The notes under the pieces: model-generated | Told to the model about the DNA's origin: nothing | Database searches by the model: none | Seen by the model: the letters and a program-made list of their open reading frames with translations, nothing else | In this document: piece by piece, positions 9,101 to 16,153 of the stretch | Position numbering within the stretch: position 1 is the stretch's first letter | Layout of the letters: each line of letters begins with the position of its first letter | Origin: Streptomyces sp. YPW6 | GTDB lineage: Bacteria > Actinomycetota > Actinomycetes > Streptomycetales > Streptomycetaceae | Direction: 5' to 3' | NCBI RefSeq assembly: GCF_018866325.1 | Contig: NZ_CP076457.1 | Coordinates: 4,499,001 to 4,563,000, forward strand | Length of the DNA: 64,000 bases | Program-made: the position numbers and the translations under genes

Positions 9101-9523
9101 TTCCTCCGCGTGCTGGAAGCGGCTGCCGATGCCGACCGTACGTGCAAGAAGCACGAGGCGGTCCGCCACGCGCTGAAGTCGGCACTTCTCTGGGCGGGCC
9201 TCCAGCCGGCCGACTCCTCGGTCGTCGACGTAAGCTGCGTCACCCAGCACGGTCTCTTCCTCTACGAGGCCCTGGGCGCAGGCCGCTCCACCTACGCGGA
9301 CCTGCGATCAGGCGCTACCCGCCTGCTCGAGATCAACCACACGCTGCCCGCGCCGGCCGACGGTCTTTACCTCGTTCTCTCCGAACCGCCCGCCGAGGAC
9401 TGGTCCGTGGACACGATTCGTGACGTCTTCCGCGTCAATGTCATCTGGCGCAGCCCGACCGGCTGGGGCGGCGAGAACGCGGACACCGCCTTTGGCTCCT
9501 CCGGGGCGAGTGATCACCAGTAG
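6152..9523 (+). CDS. HelD-like superfamily 1 ATPase with large C-terminal extension
   Basis: I chose the ATG at 6152 because GGGAGGA lies just upstream; an in-frame start at 6110 has no such site. The 1,123-aa protein opens with a short helical segment, then WYIGRRSVHDA and VLPWTSP, matching the HelD N-terminal region. Walker A is GGPGTGKS (252-259, Lys258) and Walker B VVDEAQD lies near 505-512. Late SF1 motifs are LTTSYR and LYVALTRS. HelD proteins release stalled RNA polymerase. The roughly 370 residues after the helicase core are unusual: a beta-rich part, a helical part, and a final about 158-aa domain that has its own possible start at 9047. Third gene of the divergent unit. A defence role is inference from the neighbours. 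Confidence 0.8.
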   Translation: MSTTTRDEILAGEQRAVDHAYDCYTTKLAEMSGTSAATASASGKDGIANRAEAEARAAAYGGLGDEALVFARVDASEDPGGEARPWYIGRRSVHDASHELVVLPWTSPLAKTWIEARPEDPGEVVLRRQLRCVRQVVESYFDEISSSASVPAPLVMPEPEPELAAVPEPRKAADDSVAEETEALQGPERAPAPTPGDVVRRQRRKAFQPDDFLLRELQRSRGGRMRDIVETIRRDQMELVTGSPSDILVVQGGPGTGKSAVGLHRVTWLVNNDHFKAQDILVIGPHQRFLDYVGQVLPTLGTRDVNAVQLDRLWEGEILGVDSPKARLVKSDDRMAAVLRRRVESDYRPEALDALTVEPSFEGDEPAIVVTAGSTTLRVPKSEVLALLDRAHAGEGPFRERRDRFRGLFVDRLLQGLADIAPRRGQAGTIRRDLERNHRVERLVERVWPSPGPREALRSLYDSADLLRDCADGADADPWTLDDHVCLEELRVLISGDTPPRYGHIVVDEAQDLTPMQARSLRRRCAAGGSMTVLGDLAQATGAHIPTSWDLLGALLSDHGDWSVAQLTTSYRVPAEIMEFVAPLAHAIAPSLPYPQAVREAGADAVRTVATEPWKLLDDTVDQVARLVDTSDGSNPRSVAVIVPDDSDWLDAISRRIAEGDAIGEQHREAVSVLAATQAKGMEYDHVLVIEPATIADRGPAGLRQLYVALTRSTQSLTVLHTAPLPAALTASADDTEPAAPDARPTGAAESLPRIGSDVRVEVVGHVSGGRYKVRPLSPVIGRPLVLTVRQGSVPPRRGDELDCWVFANDTSQTVLTADQRGRSPISERMAGRYLAALAVLGELTGSDGDIPEARSYLSELQGMANRILRRDQADWVDVLHLFGDPDRERLGVLRDLAATTNRALKEGTFDAGRLAEELGASGWAGPLAEARRELQERFGTETKPNSDGAVPVAPPQPDQKEEAQMTTADTTAATPAVTTKDGFLRVLEAAADADRTCKKHEAVRHALKSALLWAGLQPADSSVVDVSCVTQHGLFLYEALGAGRSTYADLRSGATRLLEINHTLPAPADGLYLVLSEPPAEDWSVDTIRDVFRVNVIWRSPTGWGGENADTAFGSSGASDHQ
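9032..9049 (+). promoter_or_regulatory. Possible internal ribosome site and start inside the HelD-like gene
   Basis: AAGGAAG (9032-9038) lies 8 nt before an in-frame ATG at 9047. It follows a low-complexity linker and precedes a self-contained C-terminal domain of 158 residues (to 9523). The spacing suits independent translation of that domain. It could also be chance in a Glu/Lys-coding stretch. Confidence 0.4.
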
Positions 9524-9666
9524 CCGTCGTTCAGTTCGCTCCTGTGCCTGCTGGAACAGATGAAGCGGGCGCAGGTGATACCGCGTGGGTTGGGAGTGAA
9601 GTAGAGCAGTCCTGATGCCCCGATTAAGTGCTGGCCCCGGCAACCAGGGGCACAACTCGCAGGCGC

Positions 9667-10137
9667 TCAACAAAGAGAGATGGGGCCGTCGGGAATCCAC
9701 CCCTCGATGTATCCGGTGGTCAGCGGGACGATGCCCTCAGGGTGGATCTCCCGCCTCCGTCTTCGTAGGTCCGTGACACCCCATCGAGCGTGTGTGGGTG
9801 ATCTCTGCTCGATTGCCGACCCCTCGGCGTCGCTGATGCGGACGATGAAGACGCGTACCGCCGTCACGCGATCGAACTCCCAGTTGTCGCCGGCGCGCGA
9901 CTGTCGGAACCCGTAGACGGAGCCAAAGCGCGGATGCGTCAACCCGAACTGCTCGTCAAGGAATCGGACGGCCGACTCCATGTACCGGGCTCCGCTTGTC
10001 ATGCGGACCTGCGGGACGGTCCAGCCGCCGCAGCACCCGCCGCACAGCAGGAGTTGGCGCTGGTCGTCCAGTAGGAGGAGATAGACGCGGCGGTCGAAGC
10101 GGGGCCAGGGCACCCAAGGGGCAGCAGGAAGGGTCAC
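9667..10137 (-). CDS. NUDIX-like domain protein
   Basis: The 156-aa protein has a NUDIX-type layout: a hydrophobic N-terminal strand (RRVYLLLLD), a Gly/Trp-rich strand (GGWTVPQV), and a degenerate NUDIX box around GARYMESAVRFLDEQFGL. The box lacks the full acidic REUxEE set, so hydrolase activity is doubtful. Start is the ATG at 10137. It converges on the HelD-like gene across a 143-bp gap (9524-9666) in which I see no clear element. Its body is less GC-rich than its neighbours, which fits an accessory gene. Likely a single-gene unit. Confidence 0.6.
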   Translation of the reverse strand: MTLPAAPWVPWPRFDRRVYLLLLDDQRQLLLCGGCCGGWTVPQVRMTSGARYMESAVRFLDEQFGLTHPRFGSVYGFRQSRAGDNWEFDRVTAVRVFIVRISDAEGSAIEQRSPTHARWGVTDLRRRRREIHPEGIVPLTTGYIEGWIPDGPISLC

Positions 10138-10662
10138 ATCTCAAGCCTCACGAGCCGCTATTTGAGTAGCAACTTCTGGGCCGTCGGATGGGTGAGCTGG
10201 CGTATTCAACGGGATGGGCTGAGGTGCTTCAGCCAGCGCTCCGAGTGGCAGCCTGTGAACGGCGTGAGACCTGGCGCTACCTGCGCGAACCTGGAAACGC
10301 GTTGGGAAAAACGCCCTGGCGCGTTCGGTGGCCTTCCAGCGCATTCGCCCTGATCTGCGGCGATCTAATTTCCTACAGATCCCACGAAGGCGGGGGCTTG
10401 CCGAAAACCGTGCCGGAAACCCCGTGAGGATGCCGGGCGGGATGAGGCAAACGCCCTGGTCATGCGAGCCTTTGGCGGTGCCGGGGCAGAGATCCCGAAG
10501 GATGCCTTCCCGGGCAGGCGCACTGGAGGTCGACTGACCGCTAACAGCGTAGCGGATGGGGATCGCGGAGGCCGCCCCCCTGTTGCCGCTGTGCGCCGCA
10601 ATCCCCTCGCGCCGCCCGTCGGTACGGCTCCTGGGGTTCGAGCCCGGCCTCGGAAAGCCCGA
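10138..10662. other. Gene-poor stretch, no supported gene
   Basis: Between the NUDIX-like gene and the alanine symporter I find no reading frame with a credible RBS or protein character on either strand. Composition is patchy and parts of 10150-10500 look less GC-rich than the flanks, as at the edge of an acquired island. GGTTCGAGCC near 10635 resembles a tRNA T-loop, but no cloverleaf forms around it. Confidence 0.5.
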
Positions 10663-10690
10663 GGGCGGCACCCCTCCCGGGATGCCGCCC
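10663..10690 (-). terminator. Hairpin terminator downstream of the alanine symporter
   Basis: GGGCGGCA (10663-10670) pairs with TGCCGCCC (10683-10690) around a 12-nt loop. It lies about 35 bp past the stop of the leftward symporter gene and has no U-run, as is common in Streptomyces. Confidence 0.6.
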
Positions 10691-10725
10691 GTCGATGCGT
10701 ACGGTCGCGCGGGGACGCGTCCGTG

Positions 10726-12174
10726 TCAGAGCGAGCCGGCCGGCATCCGCTCCCGCGGTGTGGCGTCCTGGTCCGATGCGCCCCAGCATTCCACCTCGCC
10801 GCGCAGGCCCGGAACCCGGTCCTTGCGGAAGACCGGGTCGAGGCCCTGGCGGCGCTGGTCCAGGTAGTCGTCGAGGAGGCGGAAGGCGACCGCGCCGAGG
10901 GGGATGATCGCGATCAGGTTGACCAGGACCATCGCGCCCATCGTGACGTCCGCGAGGCTCCAGACCAGGGGGACGGAGCCGATCGCGCCGAGGACGGCGC
11001 AGGCGATGACCAGCGCACGGTACGTGCTCATCACGCCCTTGCTGCGGGTGATGAACTGGATGTTGGACTCGCCGTAGTAGTAGTTACCGATCATGGAACT
11101 GAAGGCGACCATGAAGACCACCAGGGTCAGCAGGTGACCGGCCCAGTCGCCGAGCGCGCTGGTGAAGGCGGCCTGTGTGACGTCCGCGCCGCCGCGCTCA
11201 CCGAGGGTCGGGTTGGCGGAGAGGATCACGAAGGCGGTCATGGTGCAGATGACCAGGGTGTCGAAGTAGACGCCGAGGGTCTGGACCAGGCCCTGCTTGA
11301 CCGGGTGCGTGGTCTCCGCGGCCGCGGCCGCGTTCGGGGCGGAACCCATGCCCGCCTCGTTGGAGAACATGCCGCGCCGCACGCCCTGCAGGATGGCCGT
11401 ACCCACGGCACCGCCCGCGACCTCGCGGAAGCCGAAGGCGCCGCCGATGATGTCGCCGAGCATGCCGGGCACGTTGCCGAGGTTGAGGAGCACGATGACC
11501 AGGCCGACCAGCAGGTAGAGCGCGGCCATCACCGGGATGATGACCTTGGTGACGGCCGTCAGGCGCTTCACGCCGAAGAACACCGCGAGCGCGAGCAGCG
11601 CGGCGAGCGCGACGCCGAGGACGGGGTTGAACCAGGAGGCGTCCGAGCCGAAGGAGCCCTTCGTGGCCACCGTGATCGTGTTGGACTGCACCGCGGTCAG
11701 GACGAACCCGAACGTCAGCGTGATCAGCACGGCGAAGATCACGCCGAGCCAGCGCATTCCGAGCGCCCTCTGCATGTAGTAGGCCGGGCCGCCTCGGTAC
11801 GTACCGGGCTCCGTGTCGCGCACCTTGTACAGCTGGGCCAGGACCGACTCGACGAACGCCGAGGCGCCGCCGATCAGGGCCATCATCCACATCCAGAAGA
11901 CGGCTCCGGGGCCGCCCATGGTGATCGCGGTGGCCACACCGGCGATGTTGCCGGTGCCGATCCGCGCGGCGGCGGAGATGGTGAAGGCGCCGAAGGGGCT
12001 GACGCCGGACTGCGGCTTGTCCCCGAAGACCCGGAACATTTCCGGGATCAGGCGGATCTGCACGCCCTTGGAGCGCAGCGTGAACCAGACGCCGGCGACG
12101 GCGACCAGTGGAATCAGCAGGTATGTCCAGAAGACGTCGTTGAGCTCGACGACCCAGTTTTCCAACGTGCCCAT
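10726..12174 (-). CDS. Alanine/glycine:cation symporter (AGCS family)
   Basis: This 482-aa integral membrane protein belongs to the AGCS family (sodium-coupled alanine/glycine uptake). Family landmarks include the N-terminal LNDVFWTYLLIPLV helix, RIGTGNIAGVATA near residue 70, the GGPAYYMQRALG loop, GMFSNEAGMGSAPNAAAAA around 280, and SMIGNYYYGE near 360. Length is normal for the family and the frame is intact. Start is the ATG at 12174. It stands alone, followed by a hairpin, and marks the left border of the BGC. It is probably housekeeping, though a role in supplying amino acids to the BGC cannot be excluded. Confidence 0.9.
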   Translation of the reverse strand: MGTLENWVVELNDVFWTYLLIPLVAVAGVWFTLRSKGVQIRLIPEMFRVFGDKPQSGVSPFGAFTISAAARIGTGNIAGVATAITMGGPGAVFWMWMMALIGGASAFVESVLAQLYKVRDTEPGTYRGGPAYYMQRALGMRWLGVIFAVLITLTFGFVLTAVQSNTITVATKGSFGSDASWFNPVLGVALAALLALAVFFGVKRLTAVTKVIIPVMAALYLLVGLVIVLLNLGNVPGMLGDIIGGAFGFREVAGGAVGTAILQGVRRGMFSNEAGMGSAPNAAAAAETTHPVKQGLVQTLGVYFDTLVICTMTAFVILSANPTLGERGGADVTQAAFTSALGDWAGHLLTLVVFMVAFSSMIGNYYYGESNIQFITRSKGVMSTYRALVIACAVLGAIGSVPLVWSLADVTMGAMVLVNLIAIIPLGAVAFRLLDDYLDQRRQGLDPVFRKDRVPGLRGEVECWGASDQDATPRERMPAGSL

Positions 12175-12575
12175 GCGGATGTTCCCGGTTCCTTGTGAGT
12201 CGGGGAATCGGCCCGGTCTCCGCGTACGCGTACAGGTCGTGTACGGAGCGGAGGGGTGGGCCGGACGGCGCGGAGCCGAATACTCCGCAAACGAATAAGG
12301 ACTGTAGGCCGGGGTGGCTGCCGCTGCCTACGGCCTCCGAAGTGGCCTATCTCATACAGGGCCGATATGAGGGGGAAGTCCTTCGCCGCGGCCTTCGTCG
12401 GGGCTGGTCAGTGATGCCCGCTCCGCCGCCCGGAACCGGTGCCGGCTTGGTCCACGAGCGGACCGCGGAGGATGTCGAGGCGTACCGCCGTCCGGGGCCG
12501 CGCATCGGTTGCGGCCGCGGCCGACGGCCTCGCCGCGGTGGAGGCCGCCGCCGCGACCACCGGCGGCCGGGGCCG
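12175..12575. other. Intergenic region between symporter and BGC left end
   Basis: No gene is supported in these 401 bp. The only structure seen is a small inverted repeat, CTCATA (12351-12356) with TATGAG (12366-12371), which could be an operator. The region contains the symporter's 5' side and the 3' side of the ATP-grasp gene. Confidence 0.45.
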
Positions 12576-13904
12576 TCACACCGTTCCGGGCTCGTCCGAC
12601 GAGACGGTGAACAGGAACGAGAGGGCGTTCACCGTCGAGCGGGCCTTCTCCAGGGCTTCGGCGGCCGTGGGGGCTGATGCCCTGGCACGGGCGATGCGGG
12701 CGAAGGAGCCGTGGCCCGTGAGTTCCGAACCGGGCGTCAGGAGCACCGCGATGTCCGGGTTGCGGGTGACCGCCTCCGCGTCCGCCGGGCCGACGAACGT
12801 GCCCTGGGCCTTCGGGGCCGTGTACCAGATCGCCTCGCACCGCGGCGCGCGGTCCGACCCCAGGATGGCCCGGATGTCCGGGAGCACCTTCTCGCCGAAC
12901 GTCTGCCGGGTCTGGAAGTCGAGCATGTCCACGCCGACGGCATCCTTGACCAGGTTGAAGATGTCGTCGCCGCCCACCCGCAGATGCGTCTCGATGATCT
13001 TCGGACCCTCGTCGGTCAGCACGATCTCGGTGTGAGTCGGACCGAACTCCACCCCCAGGGCGTCCAGCACCCGGGTGACGTGGGACCCGATCGCCTCGCG
13101 GTCCGCGTTCTCCAGCGGGGCCGGCAGGACGTGGCCGAGCTCGACCATGTTCTCCGGGTCCGAGTACTTCCGGGTGACCGCCACGACCACGTGCTCGCCG
13201 GCCTCCGAGAACGCCTCCACGCTGTACTGCGGCCCCACGTGGTACTGCTCCGCCAGGACGCCGAGCCGGGTGATCCCCGGGAAGTCCCCGGTCGCCCTGC
13301 GGTACGCCTCCGCCGCCTCCTGCGGTGAGTGGACCAGGGTGACGCCGAAGCTCGCCGTGCCCGCCGTCGGCTTCACGATGAAGGGGTATCCGGCGCGCTC
13401 TCCGAAGGCCAGCAGGTCCTCCTCGCCGTAGGCCCGGCCGGCCGCCGTGTCCTCGACGCCCGTCGCCCGCAGCCGCTCGCGCATCGCGTGCTTGTCCTGC
13501 ACCAGGGACACGGTCTCGGGCTGGTGCGTCGCGACGCCCAGCGCGGCCCCCACGGCGGCGGCCCGGTCCTGGTCGTGCTCCCAGAACGTCGTGATCCGGG
13601 TCACCGGCTCCAGGGCGTGCACCGCCCGCGCCAGGGCGAGGACCTCGTCCATCGGGCCGTCCTGGCGCACGGCGACGACCCGTCGGTAGTTGCCGGACTC
13701 CGTGATCCTGGCCAGGTGCTCGGGACGACAGATCACCGAGATCCGCGCCGACTCGTCCAGGACGCGCAGACGGGCGGCGAAGTCGAGCTTCGGGCCGATC
13801 GCGAACATCAGGAAGTGGTCCGAGGGCGGCGTCGGAGCGGAATCCGCCGCCGGAGCGAGGTCGGTGAGGGGGATGGGGCCGGTGGGGGCGGTGGGGTCCG
13901 ACAT
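12576..13904 (-). CDS. ATP-grasp ligase (single domain)
   Basis: The 442-aa protein has an N-terminal Rossmann-like half and an ATP-grasp fold. YPFIVKPTAGTASFGV gives the ATP-binding Lys and flexible loop, and KIIETHLRVGGDD gives the Mg-binding Glu...Asn-like strand. ATP-grasp amino-acid ligases of the BacD type join carboxylate and amine via an acyl phosphate. It is the last gene of the leftward operon, 113 nt after the exporter. It differs from the other three ATP-grasp proteins of the cluster, resembling more the BacD-like class, so it probably has another substrate. Product and order of action are unknown. Start is the ATG at 13904. Confidence 0.85.
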   Translation of the reverse strand: MSDPTAPTGPIPLTDLAPAADSAPTPPSDHFLMFAIGPKLDFAARLRVLDESARISVICRPEHLARITESGNYRRVVAVRQDGPMDEVLALARAVHALEPVTRITTFWEHDQDRAAAVGAALGVATHQPETVSLVQDKHAMRERLRATGVEDTAAGRAYGEEDLLAFGERAGYPFIVKPTAGTASFGVTLVHSPQEAAEAYRRATGDFPGITRLGVLAEQYHVGPQYSVEAFSEAGEHVVVAVTRKYSDPENMVELGHVLPAPLENADREAIGSHVTRVLDALGVEFGPTHTEIVLTDEGPKIIETHLRVGGDDIFNLVKDAVGVDMLDFQTRQTFGEKVLPDIRAILGSDRAPRCEAIWYTAPKAQGTFVGPADAEAVTRNPDIAVLLTPGSELTGHGSFARIARARASAPTAAEALEKARSTVNALSFLFTVSSDEPGTV

Positions 13905-13924
13905 GGCGGGTGCCTGCCTTTCTT

Positions 13925-14010
13925 GGCTGCGGGCTGCGGGCTGCGGGCTGCGGGCTGTGCTCTGTGCTCTGTGGACTGTGTTCTGTGGTCGGGTGTCGGG
14001 TGTCGGGTGT
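13925..14010. repeat. Short tandem repeats in an operon gap
   Basis: The 113-bp gap between the exporter and the ATP-grasp gene is built of 7-bp tandem units: GGGCTGC about four times, then TGTG-rich copies, then TGTCGGG about three times. It probably arose by slippage and extends to the exporter stop. Confidence 0.7.
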
Positions 14011-14016
14011 CTGTGG

Positions 14017-15417
14017 TCAGGGGGTGGGGACGGGGTGTGCCTGCGGCCGGCTCGTGGTGCCGCCCCGGGGCGCGGCAGACGGCTCCGCCGCGGGCGGCTT
14101 CCTGGCGTACGGTCGTGCCGCCAGCGAGAACGCCGCCGTCGCCGCCGCGAACAGCGCGGCGATCACCAGCCAGCCGGCCGTCCCCGCCTTCAGCACGAAC
14201 GCCGTCATCAGGAAGGGCCCCACGATCAGCTGGGCGCTCATGCCCATGCCGAACACGGACAGGTACTGCGGCCGCGACGCGGGGTGGGCCATCTCGTACG
14301 ACAGCTCCCACGCGGCCACCGCGTGCAGGTTCTCGCCGACCGTCAGCGCCACCACCGCCAGGCCGACCGCCACCAGGGCGACGGCCACCCCCCGGCCGTC
14401 CGCGGCCGCGAACAGCACACAGCTCAGGACCAGCGGCAGACAGGACAGCCGCAGCAGGCGCAGCGATCTGGTGACGCCCTGGGCGAAGCGGGACACGTAC
14501 ACCTGGAGCACCACCGTCAGCACGGTGTTGACGGCGAGGACCACGGAGCTGGCCCCGCCGGGCAGGCCGGCCTGCTGGGTGACCCACAGCGGTACGAGGA
14601 TGAACAGGATCGAATCGTGCAGCAGGAGTACGGCGTTGGCGAGCGCGGCCGTCAGGAACCTGCGGTCCCGGTAGGGGGAGCGGGCGGGGTGGGCCGCTGC
14701 CGGCTCCCGTCCTTCGGCGGTCGGGCCGGTCGCGGGCTGACCGGCCGGAGCCGGATCGGCGGCGTCCCGTGCGACTGCGGCGTCCGGGACCGGGCCGGCC
14801 TGGGGCGGCGCCGGGCTCCGGTGCGGGGCCCGGAGCCCGGACGTGTCGCGGGCCGCCCTGCCGATCAGCAGGGCCACCGCCACGAACGCCAGGCCGTTGA
14901 AGCCGAAGAGCGCCATGAACACGGGACGGGAGCCGGATGCCTGGACGACGGCCGCGAGCAGGAAACCCGCGGTCATGCCGATGTTGCTCACCGCGCGCAG
15001 CGACGCCATCGTCCGGGTGCGGCGGTCCGCCGGTTCGAGTTCGCCCACGATCACCTGGAGCAGCGGCATCGCCGCGCGGGTGGCCGCCGTGATCAGGCAG
15101 GTGACGACGAAGTACCCGGCGTAGCCGTCCACGAAGGCGTACGCCACGAAGCCCACCGCCCGGAGCAGCGTCAGGCCGACATAGACCGGGAGGGGCCCGA
15201 TCCGGCCCGCCAGTGCGCCGGTCGGCGCGGGGCTCAGCAGCCCGATCACGTTGGCGACCGTGAGCGCGCCGCCCACCGCCACCGCCGGGATGCCGACGAT
15301 ACCGACGAAGTAGAGCGTGGCGGCGGCGAGGAACATGCCGACCGCGACCGCCTCCACCGCCGAACCCGCCGCGATGATCCGGCCGTTCCGGGACGCCGGG
15401 AGCAGATCAGCCAGCAT
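14017..15417 (-). CDS. MFS transporter of the BGC
   Basis: The 466-aa major-facilitator protein has about 12 membrane segments and a long Pro/Ala-rich central loop (residues about 195-245). The second half contains the line HAVAAWELSYEMAHPASRPQ, which is mirrored in the other BGC exporter at 22213-23490 (HAAAAMEYSFGLAAPHAQGQ), so the two are paralogues. The start ATG at 15417 overlaps the thioesterase stop by 11 nt, showing operon coupling. Likely exports the product or an intermediate, or gives self-resistance. Substrate unknown. Confidence 0.8.
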   Translation of the reverse strand: MLADLLPASRNGRIIAAGSAVEAVAVGMFLAAATLYFVGIVGIPAVAVGGALTVANVIGLLSPAPTGALAGRIGPLPVYVGLTLLRAVGFVAYAFVDGYAGYFVVTCLITAATRAAMPLLQVIVGELEPADRRTRTMASLRAVSNIGMTAGFLLAAVVQASGSRPVFMALFGFNGLAFVAVALLIGRAARDTSGLRAPHRSPAPPQAGPVPDAAVARDAADPAPAGQPATGPTAEGREPAAAHPARSPYRDRRFLTAALANAVLLLHDSILFILVPLWVTQQAGLPGGASSVVLAVNTVLTVVLQVYVSRFAQGVTRSLRLLRLSCLPLVLSCVLFAAADGRGVAVALVAVGLAVVALTVGENLHAVAAWELSYEMAHPASRPQYLSVFGMGMSAQLIVGPFLMTAFVLKAGTAGWLVIAALFAAATAAFSLAARPYARKPPAAEPSAAPRGGTTSRPQAHPVPTP

Positions 15418-16153
15418 GCTGCACCCCCGGGTGCGAGAGGGCCTCTTCGATCAGCCGGAACGGCGGACGAGGCGTCAGGTAGAAGTGGTCCCCCGGCACG
15501 GTGTGCTGCGTGAACGGGCCCTCGGTCGTCTCCGCCCACGCTGCCGCGGCCCACGCGGGGACCTGCGGGTCCGCGTCCCCCGCCACGGCGGTGACGGGGC
15601 AGGTCAGGGGTGTTCCGGGACGGTGGACGTACGCGTCGAACATCCGGAAGTCCCCGCAGACGTAGGGGAGGACCAGCTCGCGGAAGTCGGGATCCGCCAG
15701 CAGTTCCGCGTCCGTCCCGCCCAGCTGAATCAGGGCGTCCGCGATGGCGTCGTCGTCCATGTCCGCCGCGCCGGTCCCCTCGGGGTGCGCGAGCTGCGGT
15801 GCGCGGGCCCCGGAAGCGAACAGGTGCGCCACGGGCGTGCCCTCCGCCTGGAGCAGGCGCGCGGTCTCGTAGGCCACCACGGCCCCCATGCTGTGCCCCA
15901 GCAGGGCCACGGGCCGGTCCAGCAACGGCCGCAGGGCGGTGGCGATGTCTGCGGCCAGCGTCAGCAGGCCGGTGGGGAGCGGTTCCTCCAGCCGGGCCGC
16001 GCGTCCCGGGTAGCGCACCGCGTGCACCTCGTGGCCCGGCAGGCCCTCGGTCCAGGCGCGGAAGAAGGCGGCCGAGCCTCCGGCGTGCGGGAAGCAGACG
16101 AGCCGGTACGCCGCGTCGGGGCGCGGGGCCGGGCACTGCAGCCAGGGGGTCAT
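15407..16153 (-). CDS. Type II thioesterase
   Basis: The 248-aa alpha/beta hydrolase is of the standalone (type II) thioesterase family that clears misprimed carrier proteins or releases the chain. FPHAGGSA lies near the N-terminus, the nucleophile elbow is GHSMGA, the acidic residue is in AGDADP, and the catalytic His is in PGDHFYL. The start ATG (16153) overlaps the PKS stop as ATGA. It has no covalent link to a module, and no integrated TE domain is visible in the cluster, so it may also do the release step; that is inference. Confidence 0.9.
   Translation of the reverse strand: MTPWLQCPAPRPDAAYRLVCFPHAGGSAAFFRAWTEGLPGHEVHAVRYPGRAARLEEPLPTGLLTLAADIATALRPLLDRPVALLGHSMGAVVAYETARLLQAEGTPVAHLFASGARAPQLAHPEGTGAADMDDDAIADALIQLGGTDAELLADPDFRELVLPYVCGDFRMFDAYVHRPGTPLTCPVTAVAGDADPQVPAWAAAAWAETTEGPFTQHTVPGDHFYLTPRPPFRLIEEALSHPGVQHAG

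Noticed and set aside
10620..10660. tRNA-like T-loop, GGTTCGAGCC
   Set aside because: The flanking bases do not form a T-stem with correct spacing and no acceptor or anticodon stem is found on either strand.
10462..12198. Long plus-strand frame over the symporter
   Set aside because: Shadow of the GC-rich symporter gene; composition and lack of motifs show it is not coding.
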